Shown: positions 34,130-42,755, counted from the stretch's first letter. The stretch: 64,000 nt of DNA from an uncultured Bacteroidales bacterium (GCA_900318265.1 ONKA01000005.1:94957-158956), one strand, 5' to 3'. Translations and numbers: made by a program. The notes: generated from the sequence alone by a model not told the origin.

Positions 34130-35359
34130 ATGAAGAAAATCTACTTTCTCTTGCTTTTTGCAACATTTGCTTTCCAAAGCGCAGTGGCGCAAAACGAACT
34201 CCAAAATCCATATGTAGTAGCCAAGGAAGATGGATTCAGCTATCGTTCGTTGAAGAAACTCATCAATATGGACAGCCTTTATGTCGGGTCACAATTTGAG
34301 CGCCCCTATCATGACCTGTTGAGTATTCTGTATTCACGGGTAGGGCATTACAAGGATGCCATGCGTATGGCCGAAAAAGGCAACTTGTTTTCAGACAAGA
34401 CGCGTTTGGCTAGGACCTACGAAAATGTGATAACAATACCTTTGTCGGAAGTGATGGACAGCATCATCGAAAACAATCGAGTCATCATGCTTAACGAGAT
34501 GCATTTTAATCCCCATAGCAGGGCTTTTGTCATCAGTTGGTTGGAAAATTGTTACCAAAACGGATACCGTTACTTTGCCGCTGAAACCTTATTTGCGAAG
34601 GACTCCTTGGTGAACGAGCGGCGCACCGTGCTACTTGGCGAGACGGGATTCTATAGCGATGAACCTGTTTTCGGTGACCTATTAAGGACGGCGCTCAACA
34701 TAGGCTATACGCTGGTGCCCTACGAGGCCGATGGTTGGGGCGTTGACCGCGAGAGGAATGAAGCAGATAACCTAATCAAGAACATTCTTGACAAAGATCC
34801 CGAAGCAAAGTTTTTGCTTTTAGGAGGCATGGGGCATATCACCGACCGCAAAGGGTGGTCGATGATGGGTGGGTTTTTCAAGGAAAAGACAGACATCGAC
34901 CCGTTTACGATGGATTGCAGCGTCATGACTTTCTCTGAACAATACGATAGTATGGACTCGCTACGTACCGCATTTTTTGACCGCATTGATGCCATGCCCG
35001 TCCGAGAGCCGATTATCTGTTATGATACTGCGAAACGCATTTATCCAAACAACTCAGGCATGGATGCCACCTGTTGTCTTCCGCGCACACGCTTCATCGA
35101 AGACAACGTCCCCGACTGGAAACTTTACAACGGCAAGGTGCTTTACACCATCGACCGCCGATTTATCAAAAAGAACGGCTTCCCCGAAGGATGCGTGAGC
35201 GCGTTCCTGAAATCGGAAGGAGAGCAATGCGTCCCCATCGACCAATATATGTACGGCAAGGACGAGAGTGAGTTTAAGTTGACGCTTTACAAGGGCGAGT
35301 ATTTGCTGCGGTTTGACGACGGAAAGGAGTATAAATATGCTACAATCACCGTAAAATGA
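34130..35359 (+). CDS. Secreted EreA/ChaN-like superfamily protein
   Basis: The 409-residue protein has a signal peptide (MKKIYFLLLFATFAFQSAVAQ). The core resembles the erythromycin-esterase/ChaN/TIKI fold: a strand ending LNEMHFNPHSRAF (E123, H125), a second strand FAAETLF (E152) and YTLVPYEAD, then LLLGGMGHIT. These acidic and histidine residues are in the positions expected of that superfamily's active site, but the match is by pattern only. A short N-terminal TPR-like helix pair (about 35-85) precedes it. The gene at 35367 starts 7 bases after the stop, so they are co-transcribed. Confidence 0.62.
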   Translation: MKKIYFLLLFATFAFQSAVAQNELQNPYVVAKEDGFSYRSLKKLINMDSLYVGSQFERPYHDLLSILYSRVGHYKDAMRMAEKGNLFSDKTRLARTYENVITIPLSEVMDSIIENNRVIMLNEMHFNPHSRAFVISWLENCYQNGYRYFAAETLFAKDSLVNERRTVLLGETGFYSDEPVFGDLLRTALNIGYTLVPYEADGWGVDRERNEADNLIKNILDKDPEAKFLLLGGMGHITDRKGWSMMGGFFKEKTDIDPFTMDCSVMTFSEQYDSMDSLRTAFFDRIDAMPVREPIICYDTAKRIYPNNSGMDATCCLPRTRFIEDNVPDWKLYNGKVLYTIDRRFIKKNGFPEGCVSAFLKSEGEQCVPIDQYMYGKDESEFKLTLYKGEYLLRFDDGKEYKYATITVK

Positions 35360-35366
35360 GTGCGTT

Positions 35367-36827
35367 ATGAAACAGAACTCTGTTCTTGTTTTGCTATTGC
35401 TATTCTTTGCTTCTTCGCTTTTCGCCCAAACCCAAACCACCGTTTACGGCAACCTCGGTGTGGAGAACGTGAACATCAGCATCGTGAACACGCCTTACGG
35501 CACCAGCACCGATGCCAAAGGGCATTATGAATTGCCGCTTTTCGACCGCTCGGAGACCGTCAACCTGTATTATTCGTGCATCGGCTATCAGGATACGGTG
35601 GTGAGCCTCACGCCAAGACAGTTGCAGCGCGATTCCATCAACGTCAGTTTCCGTATGCGCAAGATGAGTTACGACATTCAAGAAGTTGGCGTCTCGGCAA
35701 GCAAAGACTTTTACCGCTCTGGTTCCAACCGCAACATCGCCGACATCGCGTTTTTGGATGGGAAAATCTACCTTTTGGAAAACAAACCCAAGACTTCATC
35801 GATGGTCGTCCTCGACACAGAAGGCATTGAACAAGCCAACAAGGACTTCGACCAACTCTTTGAAAAACTCTACATTGACGCTTTCGACGACCTCATTCTT
35901 GTTGGGCAAGACAGTTGTCTGCAAGTGTATCTGGATGAAAAACAGGGCATTTTGCCCGTTTCCACCTTCTCTCGGGATGACTACCGCAACAAACTGCTCA
36001 AAATCGTTTGCGAGTACAACGGAGCTTACATCGTAAGGACCATCGTTCACGACCGAGGACTTTACTGGCTCAAATTCAACCACGGCAAAAGCCAAGATTT
36101 CCTTTACATGAAAAAAGACGGCTCTATGGAGAAGCCCCAATATTTATGCAGTTTCATCGACACCCTCGGCTACCGTGCCTGCCAGTCGCAATGGATGAAG
36201 ATACAAAACGAATACCATCAGGCGATGGCGGAAAACTTCACCCTCGAGTCCATCTACGATGAGAACGGGGACGGGCATCCGGTGCGCGAAGGAGAAAGCA
36301 TAACCTCCATTCGCATCAAAAAAGCGGAACGAGGAAGCCCAGGCATCGACCTCATCAACGAAGGAACTTGGGACGGGAATTTGGTACGCTTGGCAGAAAC
36401 CCCTACCTTGCTTGGAATGATACAATGGTATTGCTCCATGATGGCAAAAAAGGAACTCCAGATTGTCCCCTTGAAAGTCAACGGCATGCTTCAATTCGTT
36501 GGTCTTGACAACCGCGAAATCGTGGAAATCGGCCCCGACTTCAAAGTGGCGAAAAGACAGCAACTGAAAATCACTTCGGGAGAGCAATACTTCAAAAACG
36601 AGTTCCACACCGACAAAGCCACGGGCAAAACTTACGGTCTTTTTGTGGAAAACGGGATGAACCACATCGGCCTCTACGACCCCGAAGCGGGCACAGTCGG
36701 CATGGGACAAAAAGCCAGCAAGAAGATTTATCCAAGGGTATTCAAGGTGCATGGCGGCTATACCTACAGCGTGTTTTTCGATTCGGGTAGCAACCGCGGG
36801 GTGATTAACCGGGTGAAGATAGAATAG
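35367..36827 (+). CDS. Secreted protein with carboxypeptidase-regulatory-like domain and propeller-like body
   Basis: The 486-residue protein starts with a signal peptide (MKQNSVLVLLLLFFASSLFAQ), then a short regulatory-like sandwich (YGNLGVENVNISIVNTPYGTSTDAKGHYELPL, about 24-100) and SVRMR-type closing strand, then propeller-like repeats (IADIAFLDGKIYLLENKP; LILVGQDSCLQVYLDEKQ). It ends SNRGVINRVKIE, similar in kind to the YQVRIE end of the protein at 31291. Both seem to belong to one secreted family of unknown role. It lies 7 bases after the EreA-like gene. Confidence 0.75.
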   Translation: MKQNSVLVLLLLFFASSLFAQTQTTVYGNLGVENVNISIVNTPYGTSTDAKGHYELPLFDRSETVNLYYSCIGYQDTVVSLTPRQLQRDSINVSFRMRKMSYDIQEVGVSASKDFYRSGSNRNIADIAFLDGKIYLLENKPKTSSMVVLDTEGIEQANKDFDQLFEKLYIDAFDDLILVGQDSCLQVYLDEKQGILPVSTFSRDDYRNKLLKIVCEYNGAYIVRTIVHDRGLYWLKFNHGKSQDFLYMKKDGSMEKPQYLCSFIDTLGYRACQSQWMKIQNEYHQAMAENFTLESIYDENGDGHPVREGESITSIRIKKAERGSPGIDLINEGTWDGNLVRLAETPTLLGMIQWYCSMMAKKELQIVPLKVNGMLQFVGLDNREIVEIGPDFKVAKRQQLKITSGEQYFKNEFHTDKATGKTYGLFVENGMNHIGLYDPEAGTVGMGQKASKKIYPRVFKVHGGYTYSVFFDSGSNRGVINRVKIE

Positions 36828-36857
36828 GTTTTCAGGAACAACAATAAGGTTTTTATC

Positions 36858-36865
36858 TATATTTG
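36858..36865 (+). promoter_or_regulatory. -7 promoter element TATATTTG
   Basis: TATATTTG followed by CCCCG lies 30 bases before the lipoprotein ATG at 36896. It overlaps an in-frame codon at 36863 and so excludes that start. Confidence 0.75.
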
Positions 36866-36895
36866 CCCCGTCAAACCAATCAAATCCATTTCATC

Positions 36896-37417
36896 ATGAA
36901 AAAACTATTCATCTGTATCACCATGGCAACCTTCGCATTCGCCATGATGGCGTGCAACAACAACGGAAACAACAAACAAAACACTGACAACAAAGCAAAC
37001 ACAGAGAACACCGTCAGCACACCAGATGCCTCGGTGGAGCTGGGCAAAGCGTTTTTGGAGAACTTCTACCAAGGGTTGGAGGAAGTGTTTGACCAAGAGC
37101 AAGAGGAAGCCTATCAGTATGTATATAAACATGTTACCCCAAAAGCCAAGCAGTTTCTGATAGACCAATACGATTACGACTGTGATGGCGAATGCATGGC
37201 GATATGGCTCTTCCTTTATCAGGGAGGCGGTGATGTAATCGGCAACTGCCAGCGCACTATTGAACCGGTTGACGGGCTTTCGTACAGGGTTACCAATACC
37301 TATTATTATGAAGGCAAAAAAAGCTACGAATATCACGTGAAGCTTGGCCTTGTCAAAGACGCGGACACTTTCAAGATCGATTCCATTACCCCGGAAGACG
37401 AAGCATATTACGATTAA
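36896..37417 (+). CDS. Small lipoprotein of unknown function
   Basis: The 173-residue protein has a lipoprotein signal ending FAMMAC (Cys20) and an Asn/Lys-rich linker. A compact alpha+beta domain follows (AYQYVYKHVTPKAKQFLIDQ, then YRVTNTYYYEGKKSYEYHVKLGLVKDADTFKIDSI). The shape, helices followed by a curved sheet of three or four strands, recalls NTF2-like or DUF4878-type lipoproteins, but I cannot assign it. malQ begins 6 bases after the stop, so they share a transcript. Confidence 0.68.
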   Translation: MKKLFICITMATFAFAMMACNNNGNNKQNTDNKANTENTVSTPDASVELGKAFLENFYQGLEEVFDQEQEEAYQYVYKHVTPKAKQFLIDQYDYDCDGECMAIWLFLYQGGGDVIGNCQRTIEPVDGLSYRVTNTYYYEGKKSYEYHVKLGLVKDADTFKIDSITPEDEAYYD

Positions 37418-37423
37418 CGAATC

Positions 37424-39337
37424 ATGGACTCCTTGTTCCGATTAAGATACAACAGCCGTTGGGGCGAGGAATTGTTCCTCACGGGGAACAGCGATGAATT
37501 AGGCAATTGGAATCCCAATAAGGCAGTTCCGATGGAATATGTGGGGCCTGGGATTTGGTCTGCAACGGTAGAGACGGTGTGCACACCGTCTCTACATACC
37601 ACGGAATACAAATATTTCATCCGCGAAAACGGCCAAATCCGTTGGGAAGAAGGCCCCAACCGCATTTTGCCTGAAGGCAAAGACCGCACATGGGACTGGT
37701 TCGGCCTCACCGAAAGGCAGACGATGAAAGGCGTGGCTGTGCCGCTGTTCAGTCTGCGCACGGAGAACGATTTCGGCATCGGCGAATATGCCGACCTGCC
37801 CAAATTAGGTGATTGGTGCGTGGCCAACGGCATGAACATCATTCAAATCCTGCCCATCAACGACACGACGGCGCATTATGACTGGGGCGATTCTTATCCT
37901 TATAATGCCATTTCTGCTTTTGCGTTGAATCCGATTTACCTCAATATCAAGCAATTGGGCATCAAGGAAGATGCGGCTTTCAAGCGGATGCGGACCATGC
38001 TCAACAAGGAGGAATCTGTCAATTATCCCAAGGTACTGAAAACCAAATGGAAACATTTCCAAACCGCTTTCGAGCAACAATGGGAATCGCTGAAAGACAC
38101 TGCTGAATTCCAGCAGTTCGTCAAGGAAAACGAAGACTGGCTCCTTGACTATGCCCAGTTTTGTGCCGAGCGCGACGGCAACGGCACGGAGATCCACCTC
38201 TTCCTGCAATACCACTGCGACAAGCAACTTCGCAAGGCGGTCAAGGCATTGCATGACAAAGGCCTGCTGTTGAAGGGCGACATCCCTATCGGCGTGAATC
38301 CCTCTGGAGTAGATGTAAAATCGCATCCCGAATTGTTCAACCTTGATGTGCAAGTCGGCGCCCCACCTGACGACTTCGCCGACGAAGGACAAAACTGGGG
38401 CTTCCCGTCCTACAACTGGGAGGCGATGGCCAAGGACGGCTACGCCTGGTGGCAACGCCGCCTGCAGGTGATGGCCCGCTATTTCGATGCATACAGAATT
38501 GACCACATTTTGGGCTTTTTCCGCATCTGGGAGATCCCGAAGACCGCCAAATCGGGACTACTGGGACATTTCAACCCTGCCCTACCCTTAAGCGTGGAAG
38601 AGATCGAAGACCAAGGCTTCCATTTCGTGAAAAGCAAGCATGTGAAGAAAGGTGTCGACACCCTTTTCATCCTTGCACCGAACGAGAAAGACAAATACAT
38701 CCCTCGCATCGAACTGCACAAGACCAAAGCCTATCAAGCCCTCAGCGAGGAACAGAAACACGCCATCGACAACATTTATGAGGACTTCTATTTCCACCGT
38801 CACAACGATTTCTGGAAGCAGAAAGCTTTGGAGAAATTGCCAGCTCTAATCAATGCAACACCAATGATTGCCTGTGGCGAAGATCTTGGCATGATTCCCG
38901 CCTGTGTGCCTGAAGTGATGCAAGAATTGGGCATCATGAGCCTTGAGGTGCAACGCATGCCCAAAGTGTTTGGCCATCCATTCGTGCAGACCGAAGACCT
39001 GCCCGAAAACTGCGTCTATACCACCGGTACCCATGACATGCCCACCTTGCGTGGCTGGTTGGCCGAAGACCGAGTGCGCACCCGCAAGTTCCTCGACAGT
39101 CTCGACCTCGACGACCGCAAAGTCACAGCAAAAACCCTTAAAAAGGTGATGGACAAGCATTTGGACAGCCCTTCAAAATGGAACATCTACCCCCTGCAAG
39201 ACCTTTTGGACTTGGACGAAAAGAACTGGTCGCCCAACCCCGCGGAGGACCAAATCAACGTCCCCGCCAATGCCAAAAACCAGTGGAAATGGAGGATGCG
39301 GATGAATTTGGAAGCTTTATTGCCGCCAATCCGATAA
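37424..39337 (+). CDS. malQ: 4-alpha-glucanotransferase with one N-terminal CBM20
   Basis: This 637-residue GH77 enzyme transfers alpha-1,4-glucan segments during maltodextrin use. Residues 1-95 form one CBM20-like starch-binding domain (LTGNSDELGNWNPNKAVPM); as I recall, Bacteroidetes MalQ usually has two. Catalytic residues are the nucleophile Asp in YRIDHILGFFRIWE (about 360), the acid Glu in CGEDLGMIP (about 486) and the Asp in TGTHDMPTLRGW (about 538). Codons 49-58 (V-E-T-V-C-T-P-S-L-H) lie in a perfect 28-bp palindrome of the GTAGAGACG family, inserted in a CBM20 loop. deoC follows after 35 bases. Confidence 0.92.
   Translation: MDSLFRLRYNSRWGEELFLTGNSDELGNWNPNKAVPMEYVGPGIWSATVETVCTPSLHTTEYKYFIRENGQIRWEEGPNRILPEGKDRTWDWFGLTERQTMKGVAVPLFSLRTENDFGIGEYADLPKLGDWCVANGMNIIQILPINDTTAHYDWGDSYPYNAISAFALNPIYLNIKQLGIKEDAAFKRMRTMLNKEESVNYPKVLKTKWKHFQTAFEQQWESLKDTAEFQQFVKENEDWLLDYAQFCAERDGNGTEIHLFLQYHCDKQLRKAVKALHDKGLLLKGDIPIGVNPSGVDVKSHPELFNLDVQVGAPPDDFADEGQNWGFPSYNWEAMAKDGYAWWQRRLQVMARYFDAYRIDHILGFFRIWEIPKTAKSGLLGHFNPALPLSVEEIEDQGFHFVKSKHVKKGVDTLFILAPNEKDKYIPRIELHKTKAYQALSEEQKHAIDNIYEDFYFHRHNDFWKQKALEKLPALINATPMIACGEDLGMIPACVPEVMQELGIMSLEVQRMPKVFGHPFVQTEDLPENCVYTTGTHDMPTLRGWLAEDRVRTRKFLDSLDLDDRKVTAKTLKKVMDKHLDSPSKWNIYPLQDLLDLDEKNWSPNPAEDQINVPANAKNQWKWRMRMNLEALLPPIR
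37568..37595. repeat. In-frame GTAGAGACG palindrome inside malQ
   Basis: GTAGAGACG ... CGTCTCTAC with centre GTGTGCACAC is a perfect 28-bp palindrome read in the same frame (V-E-T-x-x-x-x-S-L) as the copies in the TPR lipoprotein. Confidence 0.93.
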
Positions 39338-39372
39338 AAAACCTTACCTTTGAAGCCTAAATTCAAACCACC

Positions 39373-40212
39373 ATGAAATTCAAACCCTACAACCATAGCG
39401 AAGCCGCGCTCAACGAGCGCATCGCATTGATTCTCAACGAAGAGAAGAGAAAAGGCCACGAAAAGGAGGCCCTGCGCACCATCTTCCAAAGCATCGACTT
39501 CACTACCTTGGAAGCCTTCGACAACGAAGCCAAGATCAAGGACTTTTGCGAGAAAGCCTTGGCCTTCCCGAAACAGAAACCACACCTCTCTGTGCCCGCC
39601 ATCTGCATCTACAGTCCCTTCATCCGTCAGGCCAAGAAACAGCTTGAAGGTAGTGGCATCCGTGTGGCTACGGTGGCCTGCGCCTTCCCTTCGGGCATGA
39701 TGCCCTTCGACTTAAAGGTTAAAGAGGTGGAATACTGCGTCAACGAAGGCGCCGATGAGGTGGACATGGTCATCTCGCGTGGCACATTCCTCGCGGGTCG
39801 TTACGACGAGGTCTTCAACGAGATCAAGACCATCAAGGAAACCTGCGGCAACAAGGCCAGACTGAAAGTCATCCTTGAAACGGGCGAGCTGAAGACCGTG
39901 GAAAACATCCGCAAGGCCAGCGAATTGGCCATCCTCGCCGGTGCCGACTTCATCAAGACCTCGACTGGCAAGGTGCCGGTGGCCGCTACACCACTCGCCG
40001 CCATCGTCATGATCGACACCATCAAGGAATACTATGAGGCCACAGGCAAGAAGGTCGGCTTCAAGCCCGCTGGCGGCATGAAGGTGCCGGACGATGCCCT
40101 CACCTACTATTATCTTGTGAAAAACATCCTCGGCAAACAGTGGCTCAACCCGAACCTCTTCCGCGTAGGTACAAGCCGCCTCGCCAGTTTAATTTTGGAA
40201 CAAATTCAATAA
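39373..40212 (+). CDS. deoC: Deoxyribose-phosphate aldolase
   Basis: This 279-residue class I aldolase cleaves 2-deoxyribose 5-phosphate to acetaldehyde and glyceraldehyde 3-phosphate. The Schiff-base lysine is in GADFIKTSTGK (about residue 195). EVDMVISRG, KVILETGEL and the second lysine motif FKPAGGM are present. The N-terminal 40 residues are longer than in the short E. coli-like form. The stop codon abuts the second MITE-like element directly. Confidence 0.94.
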   Translation: MKFKPYNHSEAALNERIALILNEEKRKGHEKEALRTIFQSIDFTTLEAFDNEAKIKDFCEKALAFPKQKPHLSVPAICIYSPFIRQAKKQLEGSGIRVATVACAFPSGMMPFDLKVKEVEYCVNEGADEVDMVISRGTFLAGRYDEVFNEIKTIKETCGNKARLKVILETGELKTVENIRKASELAILAGADFIKTSTGKVPVAATPLAAIVMIDTIKEYYEATGKKVGFKPAGGMKVPDDALTYYYLVKNILGKQWLNPNLFRVGTSRLASLILEQIQ

Positions 40213-40348
40213 TCACAAAACCCACAAAACTTACAAAACTATTGTCTTGTTTGAGCGGCACGGCAACCGCCTTGCCGCTGGGAAGCAGCCGGTTGGCGTG
40301 CTTCCCCAACTCAATAAAAAGGTTTTGAGGGTTTTGTAAGTTTTGTGA
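40213..40348. repeat. MITE-like element with 3 x 9-bp terminal repeats and two internal hairpins, copy 2
   Basis: The left end is TCACAAAAC-CCACAAAAC-TTACAAAAC (40213-40239). The right end is GTTTTGAGG-GTTTTGTAA-GTTTTGTGA (40322-40348). The junction stem TTGAG / CTCAA (40251-40255 with 40310-40314) encloses hairpins GCGGCA / TGCCGC (40255-40278) and GGGAAGCA / TGCTTCCC (40280-40306). The internal sequence differs from copy 1 but the fold is the same. Confidence 0.85.
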
Positions 40349-40362
40349 CAAAAACAAACAAC

Positions 40363-40773
40363 ATGGCAACAATAAAAGGAACCTACAAAGGAAATCTCCG
40401 TAACGAGATGACCCATGTGCAGTCGGGCAACACCATCTTCACCGACGCACCCACCGACAACCACGGCAAAGGCGAAGCCTTCTCGCCCACCGACCTCGCC
40501 TGCGCGGCCCTCGCCGGCTGCATGATGACCATCATGGGCATCAGCGCACAAGGCCACAAATTCGACATCGACGGCACCACCTACACGGTGAAGAAGACCA
40601 TGAACGCCGACCCGCGCCGCATCGGGCAGATCGACATCGTGTTCAACTTCCCCGCCAAGGAATACACCGAGAAACAGAAAGCCCTGTTGTGGGCCGCAGC
40701 CGAGAGTTGTCCTGTAGGCCGCTCGCTGCACCCCGATGTCATCGTCAACATCACCATGAATTTCCAAGCCTGA
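40363..40773 (+). CDS. OsmC family peroxidase-like protein
   Basis: The 136-residue OsmC/Ohr-fold protein has the two redox cysteines, in ALAGCMMTIM (about residue 53) and AAESCPVGRSL (about 116), which reduce organic hydroperoxides in this family. The start is ATG 40363 (MATIKGTYKG); a GTG 18 bases upstream lies inside the repeat element and is not preferred. The leader therefore begins in, and is mostly supplied by, the MITE-like element. The thioesterase start overlaps its stop by one base (TGATG), so translation is coupled. Confidence 0.88.
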   Translation: MATIKGTYKGNLRNEMTHVQSGNTIFTDAPTDNHGKGEAFSPTDLACAALAGCMMTIMGISAQGHKFDIDGTTYTVKKTMNADPRRIGQIDIVFNFPAKEYTEKQKALLWAAAESCPVGRSLHPDVIVNITMNFQA

Positions 40774-41153
40774 TGGAATACGATGCACTGAAAGGACTCC
40801 GCCACAGCGAGACGCTCGTGGTGGAGCATAAAGACACCGCCGCCGTTTACGGTTCAGGCGCTTTGGAGGTATTTGCCACCCCCGCCATGATTGCCTTGAT
40901 GGAGAAGACCTGTTTGGAAAGTGTCTCCGACAAGATTGGTGAAGGCAACACCACCGTGGGCATTGCGGTCAATATCAAGCACCTGAAAGCCAGCCCTGTG
41001 GGCTCCACCATTCGCTGCGAGGCAGAACTCGTCGAGGTGGACCGCCGCCGTTTGGTTTTTGAAGTGAAATGCTTCGAGGGTGACACACTGGTTGGCGAAG
41101 GCATCCACGAACGTTTTGTCGTCGACAGCGAGAAATTTATGTCCAAGTTTTAA
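40773..41153 (+). CDS. Hotdog-fold thioesterase (FlK-like)
   Basis: The 126-residue single hotdog domain contains MIALMEKTCLESV (the central hot-dog helix), GEGNTTVGIAVNIKHLKASPVG and ERFVVDSEKF. The pattern matches the fluoroacetyl-CoA thioesterase-like group, which hydrolyses small acyl-CoAs; the substrate here is unknown. The start overlaps the osmC stop in TGATG. A heptamer repeat tract separates it from the next gene. Confidence 0.8.
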   Translation: MEYDALKGLRHSETLVVEHKDTAAVYGSGALEVFATPAMIALMEKTCLESVSDKIGEGNTTVGIAVNIKHLKASPVGSTIRCEAELVEVDRRRLVFEVKCFEGDTLVGEGIHERFVVDSEKFMSKF

Positions 41154-41173
41154 ATTGACTCAATAACCTCAGG

Positions 41174-41215
41174 CAATTCTCAATTATCAATTATCAATTC
41201 TCAATTCTCAATTTC
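41174..41215. repeat. Heptamer microsatellite CAATTCT/CAATTAT, six units
   Basis: CAATTCT, CAATTAT, CAATTAT, CAATTCT, CAATTCT and CAATTTC follow each other without gaps and end 5 bases before the ATG at 41221. They form the whole leader region. Confidence 0.9.
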
Positions 41216-41220
41216 AAATT

Positions 41221-41472
41221 ATGAGATACACTTACCGAACCCAAGGCACCTGCAGCCAAGCCATTGAGTTTGAAATCGAGGACGGCATCTTGAAGAACGT
41301 ACAGTTCTACGGAGGTTGCAACGGCAACACGCAAGGCGTGGCCACTTTGGTGGATGGCATGAAGGCCGAGGATGTCGTCGCCAAGTTGGAAGGTATCCGC
41401 TGCGGCTTCAAAGGCACCTCTTGCCCCGACCAGCTGGCCAAGGCTATCAAACAAGCTTTGGCGCAAGAATAA
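41221..41472 (+). CDS. TSCPD domain-containing protein (TIGR03905 family)
   Basis: The 83-residue protein is one TSCPD domain, ending in the eponymous GTSCPDQLAKAI. Conserved cysteines occur at C11, C33 (GGCNGNT), C61 and C68. The domain also occurs at the C-terminus of some class II ribonucleotide reductases. The free-standing form has no assigned function; metal or Fe-S binding is plausible. Confidence 0.88.
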   Translation: MRYTYRTQGTCSQAIEFEIEDGILKNVQFYGGCNGNTQGVATLVDGMKAEDVVAKLEGIRCGFKGTSCPDQLAKAIKQALAQE

Positions 41473-41480
41473 ACGCAATC

Positions 41481-42755
41481 TTATTTCGCCACAACGAACT
41501 GTTCCCCATTCCATTCCAAGCGGAGCGGCTCGCCATCTTCCATCGGGAAAACGAAATAGTCTTTACCAAATTCCAGTTCATCTCCCTGATAAGGGAAAAA
41601 GAGAGCACTACCCAACAGTCGCATCCCTTCCAAATTCAAGGGGAGGTTTTGGGCGTCACTGGGTTCGAGTTTCCCATCCTTACCCAAAACATAGACACTC
41701 AATTTGTCGTTCTCCGGACCCTGGGTAGGCCAATACTCCATCACCAACCACGAACCGTCGCTACGCTGATAGCAGGCGATGGTCAACGTTTCGCCGTCGT
41801 CGACAGGAACCGTTGCCACAGTCTTGCTTTGGCAAGCAAGACCTTCGATGTACTCCTCCGAGAGCAGTTGTTCGGCAGCCTTCTGGACAATGTTTTCCTT
41901 GGGCTCTTCATACTTCCAGGTGGCGAATTGTGACTTCCTCGCAAAATAAGTAAGGCTATCCTTTACATTGTCATAATAATGGTAATTAAACGTGGTTTCC
42001 TTGCCATCGGAAGCGTAATGAACTATGCTGATGAGCAATCCTTGGCTGTTATAGTGATAGGCGTCCTTATATCCTAAGTGGAAAGCATCTGGGACATCAT
42101 GATTCGCGGTATAGAAACAGCTTTCAACAATTTTCGTCTCACCATTGATTTCCGCATATCGACTCGTAGTGTATCGGGCAAGTTGTAAAAGCCTTTCATC
42201 GAAGTCTTTGTCGTCCACGTAGTCATCCCACGACACTTCTGCGTCATACTCTTGACACAGTGTATCATACTTAAAATCGTTGTCCAGGCAATAGCGAACT
42301 TCCTTCACCATAAAAAAAGAGGGATATCCCTCGGTGGTATGCTTGCCTATACTCGTACAAACGTTGTCCTTATAGGTAAAATCCTCATTATATTCACGAG
42401 TATTCCCAAAGAAAGAAGATCCTCCCTCGTAAATGAGTCTGCCCAAAACATCATAACGGTATCCGATTATGTTTAACGGAGAATCTCCTTCAAGCTCGTA
42501 ATAACTAACCAACTTCCCCGATCGGTCGTAACGCCAAACCTCTGTCGTGTCACCATTCTTATCAAGAGAATACAAAGGGCGATCCCAGTCCACGTCGTCA
42601 AACACATCGAAAATAACCTCTTCAGGATTTGACGCTAGGTTTTCCACTATTTGAGGTTGTGTGTCATTGTCTTGATTAACGTTATTGCCTTTGCCTCCAC
42701 AGGCCATCATGACAAAAGCCACCGCCAAGACAGATAAAAATAGAGTTGCTTTCAT
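41481..42755 (-). CDS. Lipoprotein with YD-like repeats, unknown function
   Basis: The 424-residue protein has a lipoprotein signal ending FVMMAC (Cys19). Residues about 55-260 contain YD-like strand pairs (VWRYDRSGKLVSYYE, YRYDVLGRLIYEGG, YHYNSQGLLISIVHY), as in RHS-type beta-rich lipoproteins of Bacteroidetes. The C-terminal part (about 300-424) is a separate beta-rich domain (PVDDGETLTIACYQRSDGSWL). Function unknown. It is convergent with the TSCPD gene, 8 bases apart, and divergent from the VWA-like lipoprotein. Confidence 0.7.
   Translation of the reverse strand: MKATLFLSVLAVAFVMMACGGKGNNVNQDNDTQPQIVENLASNPEEVIFDVFDDVDWDRPLYSLDKNGDTTEVWRYDRSGKLVSYYELEGDSPLNIIGYRYDVLGRLIYEGGSSFFGNTREYNEDFTYKDNVCTSIGKHTTEGYPSFFMVKEVRYCLDNDFKYDTLCQEYDAEVSWDDYVDDKDFDERLLQLARYTTSRYAEINGETKIVESCFYTANHDVPDAFHLGYKDAYHYNSQGLLISIVHYASDGKETTFNYHYYDNVKDSLTYFARKSQFATWKYEEPKENIVQKAAEQLLSEEYIEGLACQSKTVATVPVDDGETLTIACYQRSDGSWLVMEYWPTQGPENDKLSVYVLGKDGKLEPSDAQNLPLNLEGMRLLGSALFFPYQGDELEFGKDYFVFPMEDGEPLRLEWNGEQFVVAK

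Noticed and set aside
37424-39337. Possible frameshift or truncation in MalQ because only one CBM20 is present
   Set aside because: No remnant of a second CBM20 is seen upstream; the preceding lipoprotein ends 6 bases before the start and has its own promoter. The gene seems naturally short.
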